Shown: positions 1 through 6,928 of the stretch, in pieces | Layout: each line of letters begins with the position of its first letter | Numbering within the stretch: position 1 is the first letter of the stretch | Assembly (NCBI GenBank): GCA_003135255.1 | Contig: PLAX01000044.1 | Span: 5,639 to 15,950, forward strand | DNA from: Candidatus Dormiibacterota bacterium | GTDB taxonomy: Bacteria > Chloroflexota > Dormibacteria > Aeolococcales > Aeolococcaceae | Direction of reading: 5' to 3' | Length of the DNA: 10,312 bases | Translations under genes and position numbers: made by a program | The notes under the pieces: generated by a model | Seen by the model: only the letters and a program-made list of their open reading frames with translations | Told to the model about the DNA's origin: nothing | The model's database searches: none

Positions 1-1
1 G

Positions 2-628
2 GCCCGGGCCGAGAGGAATGGTGAGCCCTTCGTCGCCTTCGACAAGGAGGCCGACTACGACACCTACGTCGACGGCAAGAGCAGGGACGATGGGACGCGC
101 TCGTTTCTCGAGTCACGGCACATCGCTCTGCCCGAGGGTGATCCCGGCGATGAGGCCGGGGTGGAGACGCTCAAGGGGCTGGGCAACGCCAAGAATGTGA
201 TCGTCCTGCGAAGGATCAAAGAAGATGGCGTCGAGGCCTTCGCGGGGTCGGTACGCTACGTCCGGGCCGCGCGCGCCGGTGGCCTGCACCGGGCGGTGGT
301 GTCATCGAGCGCCAACTGCGCCGCCGTGCTCGCGGCCGCCGGCATCGCCGAGCTGTTCGAGGTCCGCGTCGACGGCGTGACCATCGATGAGGACCATCTG
401 GCGGGAAAACCAGCGCCCGACGCCTACCTCGCCGCGGCCCGGGCTCTGGGTGTGGACCCTGACCAGGCCGCGGTGTTCGAGGATGCGCTGGCCGGGGTGG
501 AGGCCGCTCGGGCAGGGGGCTTCGGCTTCGTGGTCGGCGTCGACCGGGTGGGCCAGGCGGAGGCCCTGCGCGCCCAGGGCGCCGACATCGTCGTCACCGA
601 TCTCGCCGAGTTGCTGGACCAGCAATGA
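2..628 (+). CDS. Beta-phosphoglucomutase-like HAD hydrolase, 5' end missing
   Basis: Converts beta-glucose-1-phosphate to glucose-6-phosphate in the cytoplasm, if it is a true mutase. The frame is open from the first bases, so the N-terminus with the catalytic DxD loop lies outside the window; 208 residues are visible. The visible part starts in the cap domain (Asp-Tyr-Asp-x-Tyr-Val-Asp-Gly near residues 18-25, a pattern typical of this family). It then shows HAD motif II (Ser-Ser-Ser-Ala-Asn from residue 101), the motif III lysine (Gly-Lys-Pro-Ala-Pro-Asp, K136) and the acidic motif IV (Phe-Glu-Asp-Ala, E160/D161). Its stop codon overlaps the start of the GH65 gene (ATGA at 625-628), implying one mRNA and translational coupling. 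GH65 phosphorylases release the beta anomer of glucose-1-phosphate, so the pairing supports the mutase role. A trehalose-phosphatase-like HAD activity is the main alternative. Several in-frame internal GTG/ATG codons exist but are not the real start. Confidence 0.88.
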   Translation, partial: ARAERNGEPFVAFDKEADYDTYVDGKSRDDGTRSFLESRHIALPEGDPGDEAGVETLKGLGNAKNVIVLRRIKEDGVEAFAGSVRYVRAARAGGLHRAVVSSSANCAAVLAAAGIAELFEVRVDGVTIDEDHLAGKPAPDAYLAAARALGVDPDQAAVFEDALAGVEAARAGGFGFVVGVDRVGQAEALRAQGADIVVTDLAELLDQQ

Positions 629-2979
629 TCCAGCACCCGGCCTACCCGGTCGAGCCCTGGTGCCTGAGGGAGACCGAGCTCCACCTCGGCGTCCTGGCCC
701 AGAGCGAGTCGCTGTTCGCTTTGTCAAACGGCCACATCGGTTGGCGGGGCAACCTCGACGAGGGCGAGCCGTACGGGTTGCCGGGCTCGTACCTCAACGG
801 TGTCTACGAGTCCCATCCGCTGCCCTACGCCGAGGCCGGCTACGGCTACCCCGAGGCCGGCCAGACGGTCATCAACGTCACCAACGCCAAGCTGATCCGC
901 CTCCTCGTCGACGACCAACCCTTCGATGTCCGCTACGGCGAGGTTCGTTCCCATGAGCGGCTGTTGGATTTCCGGACCGGGCTGCTCCAGCGCCACGTCG
1001 AGTGGCTGTCGCGGGGCCGCCGCGGCGTGCGGGTGCGCTCGACGCGCCTGGTGTCGCTGGTCCAGCGCTCGGTCGCCGCCATCTCCTACGAGGTCGAACC
1101 GCTCGATGCCGCAGTGCGGGTGGTGGTCCAGTCCGAGCTGGTTGCCAACGAGGCGCTTCCGCCAGCCGGTGGCGACCCCCGGAAGTCGGCTCGCCTCGAG
1201 GCGCCGCTGCATTCGGTGTCCCACGCCTGCCGTGATGCCAGGGTGGCACTCCTCCACAGCACGGCCGCCAGCGGTCTGCGGATCGGAGCCGCCATGGACC
1301 ACCACATCGTGGGCCCGCCCTCCGTGCAGGTATCGGCCGAGAGCTCCCCGGACCTGGGCCGGGTGACCATCACCGCCGCCCTCGAGCCCGGCGAGCGTCT
1401 GCAGCTCGTCAAGTTCGTCGCCTACGGTTGGTCCGCGATCCGCTCGGACCCGGCGGTGCGAGACCAGGTGGACGCCGCCCTCACAGCCGCGACCCAGACC
1501 GGCTGGAGCGGTCTGGTCGAGGAGCAAGGCGCCTATCTCGGCGATTTCTGGGACCGGGCGGATGTCGAGGTCGATGGGGACCCCGAGATTCAGCAGGCGG
1601 TGCGCTTCTCCCTGTTCCACGTCCTTCAGGCGGGAGCCCGGGCCGAGGGACGGGCCATCCCGGCCAAGGGCCTCACCGGGCCCGGCTACGACGGCCACGC
1701 CTTCTGGGACACCGAGACCTACGTTCTGCCCGTGCTCACCTACACCGACCCCGAGGCTGTCGCCAACGCCCTCCGGTGGCGCCATACCACCTTGCCCACG
1801 GCCACCGAGCGTGCCCGCCAGCTCGGGCTCGAGGGCGCCGTCTTTCCCTGGCGCACCATCAGCGGGGCCGAGTGCTCCGGCTACTGGCCGGCCGGGACCG
1901 CGGCCTTCCACGTCGGGGCGGACATCGCCGACGCGGTGGTTCGCTACGTCGAGGCGAGCGGGGACGAGGCGTTCGAGCGAGAGGTCGGCCTGGATCTGTT
2001 GGCCGAGACGGCCCGGCTGTGGCGCTCGCTCGGCCACCACGACGCTCAGGGCCGCTTCCGCATCGACGGGGTCACCGGTCCAGACGAGTACTCCGCGGTG
2101 GCCGACAACAACGTCTACACGAATCTCATGGCCCAGCACAATCTCCGCGCGGCCGCAGACGCTGCTGAGCGCCACCCGGACCTGGCCGGCCGGCTCCGCA
2201 TCACCGCGGAGGAGGTGGGCGCCTGGCGGGAGGCGGCCACGGCCATGTTCATCCCCTACGACGAGACGCTCAAGGTCCATCCTCAGGCGGAAGGTTTCAC
2301 CCGTCACGAGGTCTGGGACTTCGCGCACACCTCAGCCGAGCAGTACCCGTTGCTGCTTCACTTCCCCTACTTCGACCTGTACCGCAAGCAGGTGGTCAAG
2401 CAGGCCGACCTCGTGCTCGCCATGCACCTGCGCGGTGACGCCTTCACCGCAGAGGAGAAGGCTCGCAACTTCAACTACTACGAGGGCCTGACCGTGCGGG
2501 ACTCGTCCCTGTCGGCCTGCACCCAGGCGGTGATCGCCGCCGAGGTCGGGCACCTCGGCCTGGCGTACGACTACCTGGCCGAGGCCGCCCTCATGGACCT
2601 CGACGACCTCGAGCACAACACCCGTGACGGCCTGCATGTCGCCGCTCTGGCAGGGACCTGGATCGCCCTGGTCGCGGGGCTTGCCGGCATGCGAGCACGG
2701 TCGGGTGGCCTCAGCTTCGCGCCCCGATTGCCCCCGGGCATCACCCGGCTGGCTGTTGGTGTCTCGGTGCAGCACCGGCGATTGCGCGTTGAAATCGAGC
2801 CGGACGCCACCACCTACCAGCTGCTCCGGGGGGAGCCGTTGCAGCTCCTCCATGACGGGGAGCCCGTCACCGTGGCGACCGGGAACCCGGTTCTCCGGCC
2901 AACCCACAAGGTCCCGCCCTCGGAACCCCCGGCCCAGCCAATCGGGCGGGCACCGCTGCGGCACCGGACGGCTGGCTGA
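625..2979 (+). CDS. Glycoside hydrolase family 65 disaccharide phosphorylase
   Basis: A 784-residue GH65 protein, about the usual family length. These enzymes split alpha-linked glucose disaccharides (maltose, trehalose, kojibiose, nigerose) with phosphate, giving beta-glucose-1-phosphate. The N-terminal beta-sandwich covers about residues 1-270 and the (alpha/alpha)6 barrel about 310-700. Visible barrel motifs are Gly-Tyr-Asp-Gly-His-Ala-Phe-Trp-Asp-Thr-Glu (354-364), the general-acid motif Gly-Pro-Asp-Glu-Tyr with E488, a phosphate-site-like loop Val-Arg-Asp-Ser-Ser-Leu-Ser (624-630) and Asn-Thr-Arg-Asp-Gly-Leu-His (665-671). A small C-terminal beta domain and a proline-rich tail follow. 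The ATG at 625 overlaps the upstream stop; no strong Shine-Dalgarno is visible, so coupling is likely. Mycobacteria carry a similar mutase/GH65 pair. The substrate cannot be read from sequence. The loop has Arg (R625) where several characterised phosphorylases have His, so hydrolase activity cannot be excluded. Confidence 0.92.
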   Translation: MIQHPAYPVEPWCLRETELHLGVLAQSESLFALSNGHIGWRGNLDEGEPYGLPGSYLNGVYESHPLPYAEAGYGYPEAGQTVINVTNAKLIRLLVDDQPFDVRYGEVRSHERLLDFRTGLLQRHVEWLSRGRRGVRVRSTRLVSLVQRSVAAISYEVEPLDAAVRVVVQSELVANEALPPAGGDPRKSARLEAPLHSVSHACRDARVALLHSTAASGLRIGAAMDHHIVGPPSVQVSAESSPDLGRVTITAALEPGERLQLVKFVAYGWSAIRSDPAVRDQVDAALTAATQTGWSGLVEEQGAYLGDFWDRADVEVDGDPEIQQAVRFSLFHVLQAGARAEGRAIPAKGLTGPGYDGHAFWDTETYVLPVLTYTDPEAVANALRWRHTTLPTATERARQLGLEGAVFPWRTISGAECSGYWPAGTAAFHVGADIADAVVRYVEASGDEAFEREVGLDLLAETARLWRSLGHHDAQGRFRIDGVTGPDEYSAVADNNVYTNLMAQHNLRAAADAAERHPDLAGRLRITAEEVGAWREAATAMFIPYDETLKVHPQAEGFTRHEVWDFAHTSAEQYPLLLHFPYFDLYRKQVVKQADLVLAMHLRGDAFTAEEKARNFNYYEGLTVRDSSLSACTQAVIAAEVGHLGLAYDYLAEAALMDLDDLEHNTRDGLHVAALAGTWIALVAGLAGMRARSGGLSFAPRLPPGITRLAVGVSVQHRRLRVEIEPDATTYQLLRGEPLQLLHDGEPVTVATGNPVLRPTHKVPPSEPPAQPIGRAPLRHRTAG

Positions 2980-3042
2980 TGCGGCATCCATCTCTCTTGT
3001 CCGATCCAGACGGGGCGGTGGCCAGGGACCAGCTCGACCGAT

Positions 3043-3050
3043 GGAGGAGG
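3043..3050 (+). promoter_or_regulatory. Strong Shine-Dalgarno of the transaldolase-PGI gene
   Basis: GGAGGAGG ends 5 bases before the ATG at 3056. It decides the start: another in-frame ATG at 3041 overlaps this site and would add only Met-Glu-Glu-Glu-Pro. Confidence 0.8.
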
Positions 3051-3055
3051 AACCC

Positions 3056-5908
3056 ATGACCGACGCGATCCACCAGGCCCTCGCGCTTGGCCAGAGCATC
3101 TGGTACGACAACATCCGCCGCTCGCTCCTCACCTCCGGGGAGCTCGAGCGGATGGTCACGGTGGACGGCTTGCGGGGGATGACCTCCAACCCGTCGATCT
3201 TCGCCAAGGCCATCGCCGGGTCGAGCGACTATGCAGAGGCCATCGCAGAGTTGCGCCAATCGGGGCCGATGGACGCCAAGTCGGCCTATGAGTCCCTCGC
3301 CATCGCCGACATCCGCGCCGCGGCTGACGTCCTCCGGTCCGTCTACGACGAGAGTGGTGGCGACGACGGGTACGTGAGCATGGAGGTCTCCCCCGAGCTG
3401 GCCCACGACACCTCCGCCACGGTCGCCGAGGCGAAACGGCTCTGGGCGACGATCGATCGGCCCAACCTGATGGTGAAGGTGCCCGGAACCCCCGAGGGGA
3501 TCCCTGCCATACAAGCGCTGATCGGCACGGCCATCAACGTGAACGTCACCTTGCTATTTGGCCTGGCGGCCTACGAGTCGGCGGTGCAGGCGTATCTGGC
3601 CGGTCTGGAGGACCGCCTCGCCGCGGGAGGTGGCATAAGCGGCATCGCCTCGGTGGCGAGCGTCTTCGTGAGCCGCCTCGACTCGGCGGTTGAATCTCGC
3701 CTGGAGCGCTCCTTGCATGGCAAGGTGGCCATCGCCAACGCCAAGCTCATCTACGCCCGCTCCCGCCAGCTCTTCGCCGGGGGACGCTGGGGTGCGCTGT
3801 CCGCCGCCGGTGCCCGTGCGCAGCGACTGTTGTGGGCCTCGACCGGCACCAAGAACCCCGCGCTGCCGGAGCTGCTCTACGTGGAGTCGCTCATCGGTGC
3901 CGGCACCGTCGACACCGTCCCTCCCGCCACCTACGAGGCCTTCCTGGCCCACGGCACCGTGCGCTCGACGCTGGAGGAGGGGGTGGAGGAGGCCCACGCC
4001 CTCCTCGACAGCCTTCCCGGCCACGGGGTCGACCTGTCCGAGGTGCTCGACCAGCTGCTGACGGAGGGGGTTGACAAGTTCTCCGCGGCCTTCCGCCAGC
4101 TACTCTCCGCGGTGGAACGGGCGCTCGCCGGCAAGGCCGGTCCCGAGGCGCCCTGGCGGCTTCGCTGCTTGCTGTCCAAGGAGCTGGCAGGCCAGGTGGA
4201 CGCTGCCGTCGACGAGTGGCGGGCAGGCGGCAAGGTGGGGCGGGTCTGGGCTCACGACGCCACGGTGTGGACCGGTACGAGCGAGGCGGCCTGGCTGGGC
4301 TGGCTGGGGGTGGCCCTCGACCAGGCCGCCCATGCCCATCGTTTCGAGGAACTGGCCCGTGAGGTGCGCGACGCCGGCTTCAGGGACGCGGTGGTGTTGG
4401 GCATGGGCGGCTCCAGCCTGTGTCCCGACGTGCTGGCCCACAGCTTCCCCTCACCGCCCGGCTTCCCGCGGCTCCACGTACTCGACTCCACCGACCCGGA
4501 GCAGGTGAAGGCCATGGAGGAGAGAGTCGACCTGGCCCACACGCTGTTCTTCGTCTCCTCCAAGTCGGGCACCACCCTCGAACCCAACATCTTCGCCGAC
4601 TACTTCCGCGAACGGATCAGCAAGATGGTGGGCGCGGATGGAGCCGGCTCGCACTTCATCGCCATCACGGACCCCGGCTCTCCGCTGGAAGATCTGGCGA
4701 CGCGCCAGGACTACCGGGCCACGTTCGCCGGCGTGCCATCGATCGGCGGTCGGTACTCGGCCCTGTCGAACTTCGGCATGGTGCCCGCCGCTGCCTGCGG
4801 GCTCGACGTCGCGCGCCTGTTCGAGTCGGCCGAGACCATGGCCCACGCCTGTGCCCCCTGTGTGTCGGCTCGGGACAATCCCGGGCTCGCGCTCGGTGCG
4901 GTGATCGGCACCTGTGCCAAGGCAGGCAGGGACAAGTTGACCCTCATCACCTCCGCTGGGGTGACGCACCTCGGAGCCTGGCTCGAGCAGCTTCTGGCCG
5001 AGTCCACCGGCAAGCAGGGCAAGGGAGTGGTGCCGGTCGACCGGGAACCGCTCGGAGCACCCGAGGTGTACGGAACAGACCGTCTCTTCGTCTACCTCCG
5101 GCTCACCACCGATGACGACGCGGAGCAGGATGCCAAGGTCTCGGCTCTCGAATCCGCTGGCCAGCCGGTGGTCCGCATCGAGCTCTCCGACCCCTATGAG
5201 ATGGGGCGAGAATTCTTCCGCTGGGAGTTCGCCACCGCGGTGGCCGGCTCCTTGATCGGGATCAACCCCTTTGATCAGCCCGATGTGGAAGGGGCCAAGG
5301 TGCTGGCTCGGGAACTCACCGACCGCTACGACAAGACCGGCAGCTTGACCGCCCAGGAGCCCTTCTTCGAGAGCGATGACCTGCGCCTTTACGCGGACGC
5401 CTCCAACCAGGCCGAGCTGACCAGCGCACTCGGTGCCATCCCGGCCGGTGGCCGTGCCGGCCTGATCGCCTACCTGGCTGCTCACCTCGCCCGGGCCGGG
5501 GTCGGTGACTACGTGGCCCTCCTCGCCTATGTTCAGATGACCCCGGGCCACGAGGCCGTCCTGTCCGACATCAGGACGCTCATCCGAGACAGCCGTCGGG
5601 TGGCCACCTGCGTCGGGTTCGGGCCCCGATTCCAGCACTCGACCGGCCAGATCTACAAGGGTGGCCCCAACACCGGAGTGTTCCTCCAGATCACCTGCGA
5701 GGACACCGTCGAGCTGGCCGTGCCGGGGCATCGCTACACCTTTGGAGTGGTCAAAGAGGCCGAGGCCAGGAGTGACTTCGAGGTCCTGGCCTCGCGCGGG
5801 CGCCGAGCCCTGCGGGTCCACCTCGGCGCCGACGTGACCGCGGGCCTCGAGCAGGTCCGCGCAGCGGTGAGCGACGCCCTCCTCCAGATGGCCAGCACGC
5901 AACGATGA
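3056..5908 (+). CDS. Bifunctional transaldolase / glucose-6-phosphate isomerase
   Basis: A 950-residue fusion of two cytoplasmic sugar-phosphate enzymes. Transaldolase (about residues 1-365) moves dihydroxyacetone between sedoheptulose-7-phosphate and glyceraldehyde-3-phosphate. It has the Thr-Ser-Asn-Pro-Ser-Ile-Phe signature (43-49) and the Schiff-base lysine K141 in Asn-Leu-Met-Val-Lys-Val-Pro-Gly-Thr. Glucose-6-phosphate isomerase (about 380-950) shows Gly-Met-Gly-Gly-Ser-Ser (449-454), the phosphate-binding Ser-Lys-Ser-Gly-Thr-Thr (502-507), Gly-Gly-Arg-Tyr-Ser (564-568), the likely catalytic E649 in Glu-Ser-Thr-Gly-Lys, and K748 in Phe-Asp-Gln-Pro-Asp-Val-Glu-Gly-Ala-Lys. A conserved-looking His is at 861 (Gln-His-Ser-Thr-Gly-Gln). 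All core residues I can check are present, so both halves are probably active. It lies 76 bases after the GH65 gene on the same strand and would take glucose-6-phosphate to fructose-6-phosphate. Such fusions are a known annotated family in several bacterial phyla. Confidence 0.95.
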   Translation: MTDAIHQALALGQSIWYDNIRRSLLTSGELERMVTVDGLRGMTSNPSIFAKAIAGSSDYAEAIAELRQSGPMDAKSAYESLAIADIRAAADVLRSVYDESGGDDGYVSMEVSPELAHDTSATVAEAKRLWATIDRPNLMVKVPGTPEGIPAIQALIGTAINVNVTLLFGLAAYESAVQAYLAGLEDRLAAGGGISGIASVASVFVSRLDSAVESRLERSLHGKVAIANAKLIYARSRQLFAGGRWGALSAAGARAQRLLWASTGTKNPALPELLYVESLIGAGTVDTVPPATYEAFLAHGTVRSTLEEGVEEAHALLDSLPGHGVDLSEVLDQLLTEGVDKFSAAFRQLLSAVERALAGKAGPEAPWRLRCLLSKELAGQVDAAVDEWRAGGKVGRVWAHDATVWTGTSEAAWLGWLGVALDQAAHAHRFEELAREVRDAGFRDAVVLGMGGSSLCPDVLAHSFPSPPGFPRLHVLDSTDPEQVKAMEERVDLAHTLFFVSSKSGTTLEPNIFADYFRERISKMVGADGAGSHFIAITDPGSPLEDLATRQDYRATFAGVPSIGGRYSALSNFGMVPAAACGLDVARLFESAETMAHACAPCVSARDNPGLALGAVIGTCAKAGRDKLTLITSAGVTHLGAWLEQLLAESTGKQGKGVVPVDREPLGAPEVYGTDRLFVYLRLTTDDDAEQDAKVSALESAGQPVVRIELSDPYEMGREFFRWEFATAVAGSLIGINPFDQPDVEGAKVLARELTDRYDKTGSLTAQEPFFESDDLRLYADASNQAELTSALGAIPAGGRAGLIAYLAAHLARAGVGDYVALLAYVQMTPGHEAVLSDIRTLIRDSRRVATCVGFGPRFQHSTGQIYKGGPNTGVFLQITCEDTVELAVPGHRYTFGVVKEAEARSDFEVLASRGRRALRVHLGADVTAGLEQVRAAVSDALLQMASTQR

Positions 5909-5911
5909 GCA

Positions 5912-5936
5912 GCCTTCGCCTGACGGTGTGGAAGGC
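5912..5936 (+). terminator. Possible terminator hairpin after transaldolase-PGI
   Basis: GCCTTC (5912-5917) pairs with GAAGGC (5931-5936), with possible inner CC/GG pairing around a small loop, followed by CGTTTC. It sits 4 bases after the stop codon. There is no clean U-tract, so this is only a candidate. Confidence 0.3.
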
Positions 5937-6047
5937 CGTTTCGGCGGCTCGACAGCGATCATGCGCGCTCCGGTCAGTGCTCCATCCGAGGGGGGAAGGC
6001 GACGAACCGTCGGTATCATCCGGACACAGCGACTGGGCATCGGCAAG

Positions 6048-6054
6048 AAAGGAG
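6048..6054 (+). promoter_or_regulatory. Shine-Dalgarno of the universal stress protein
   Basis: AAAGGAG lies 7 bases before the ATG at 6062, which fixes that start. A TATCAT at 6014-6019 fits a loose TANNNT -10 box, but no matching -35 is visible. Confidence 0.75.
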
Positions 6055-6061
6055 CAGTGAC

Positions 6062-6610
6062 ATGAGCGAGAAGCGTGAAACGACCAAGGTCGGGGCTGTG
6101 GTCGTCGGGGTCGATGGCTCTCCAGGCGCGGGGGAAGCTCTGCGCTGGGCGTTGGCGGAGGCGCGTCTCCGCAAGGTCCCACTGCGAGTGGTTCATGCCT
6201 GGACATACGGCTACGCGGGCGCGACTGCAGGGGGCTATGGCAACCTCGGTTTCATCGGTTCGTTCGATTCGCCCGGTGCCGACGCCGGTAATCTTGGACG
6301 AGCGGCTGAAGAGACGCTCGAGACGGCGATCGGCGAGGCTGTCGGGGAAACGACGGACGTCGAGATCGAGCGGCAGGTCGTCGAGGGTGGAGCCGCCGCA
6401 GTCCTGCTTGACGCCGCCGCAGCGGGCGACCTCCTGGTGGTTGGGTCGCGCGGGCATGGCGGGTTCACTGGCCTGCTGCTCGGCTCGGTGAGCCAACAGT
6501 GTGTCCACCACGCCCGGTGCCCCGTCGTCGTCGTGCGCTCTTCGAAGGAAGTCGCTGCTGGCCACGAGAGTGCCCATCTCGCTGGGGGTAATAGTCAGCC
6601 CGTCACCTGA
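6062..6610 (+). CDS. Universal stress protein, UspA family, single domain
   Basis: A 182-residue cytoplasmic UspA-type protein, a little longer than the usual 140-160 residues. The first beta strand carries Val-Val-Gly-Val-Asp-Gly-Ser (D18), the usual adenine/ATP-contact region. The C-terminal ATP-binding pattern G-x2-G-x9-G-S is intact (G128, G131, G141, S142), followed by the typical Ala-Arg-Cys-Pro-Val-Val-Val-Val strand, so it probably belongs to the ATP-binding class. The extra length is mainly a Gly-rich segment around residues 55-78 between the first and second halves and a short tail. Members of this family bind ATP and act in stress survival, often as dimers; the specific partner is unknown. 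It is followed on the same strand, after a 318-base gap, by an APC permease. Usp proteins often lie beside or are fused to such transporters, so a role in controlling it is plausible but inferred. Confidence 0.93.
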   Translation: MSEKRETTKVGAVVVGVDGSPGAGEALRWALAEARLRKVPLRVVHAWTYGYAGATAGGYGNLGFIGSFDSPGADAGNLGRAAEETLETAIGEAVGETTDVEIERQVVEGGAAAVLLDAAAAGDLLVVGSRGHGGFTGLLLGSVSQQCVHHARCPVVVVRSSKEVAAGHESAHLAGGNSQPVT

Positions 6611-6697
6611 GTCGACGAGGGTGGCAGTCGCCGGGGCCCCGGGCCAGGGACGAGGTGGTGGCCGAGTGATGGCTCACGATCAGCGAGGATCACGTGT

Positions 6698-6713
6698 GGG
6701 CTGTGGAGAGCCC
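6698..6713 (+). terminator. Weak hairpin downstream of usp
   Basis: GGGCT (6698-6702) and AGCCC (6709-6713) enclose a 6-base loop. It has only five GC-rich pairs and no U-tract, so it is a weak terminator candidate about 90 bases after the usp stop. Confidence 0.2.
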
Positions 6714-6865
6714 CTTGCGAAGTCGGGAGAAGCGCATTCGATCTCGTCCACCGCCTCGACCAGGCTCGCCATCGGCCGCAATGAAGGCGCCGGGCGATCC
6801 GCGGCGGGTGACGGCGCAACCAGTGGCGCAGTGCTCCCGACACGCGTCGGTTGCATGCCGCGCTT

Positions 6866-6879
6866 GCTTCAATTGAAGC
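6866..6879. promoter_or_regulatory. Perfect 14-bp palindrome, candidate operator
   Basis: GCTTCAATTGAAGC is a perfect inverted repeat without spacer, AT-rich at its centre inside GC-rich DNA. It lies about 50 bases before the permease start, where a dimeric repressor or activator would be expected to bind. No regulator gene is visible in the window, so the ligand protein is unknown. Confidence 0.4.
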
Positions 6880-6928
6880 GCCGGATAAGGGCCCTGGGAA
6901 TCGGAGCCGGCATTGGCCGCCAGTTGTT

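Larger units (their letters stand above)
6611..6928 (+). other. Intergenic region between usp and permease
   Basis: No convincing gene is present in this 318-base stretch; open frames in it lack coding-like composition. It holds a 12-base CCGGGGCCCCGG palindrome around 6630-6645, a short hairpin at 6698-6713 and a perfect 14-bp palindrome at 6866-6879. The promoter of the permease should be here, but I cannot find a convincing -35/-10 pair. Confidence 0.6.

Noticed and set aside
2624..3055. In-frame extension of the transaldolase-PGI frame upstream into the GH65 gene.
   Set aside because: The extension overlaps a clear GH65 coding frame, and a strong Shine-Dalgarno places the start at 3056, matching the expected transaldolase N-terminus.
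5905..6060. A 51-codon + strand ORF whose ATG overlaps the transaldolase-PGI stop and which ends just before usp.
   Set aside because: Third-position G/C preference is clearly lower than in the neighbours, the peptide is Ser/Arg-rich and resembles nothing I know, a hairpin sits at its start, and the usp Shine-Dalgarno lies in its last codons. The ATGA may be chance or a relic of a lost downstream gene.
4451..6577. A 708-residue - strand ORF opposite transaldolase-PGI and usp.
   Set aside because: It spans two well-supported + strand genes, has no recognisable domain and a composition typical of antisense GC-rich DNA.
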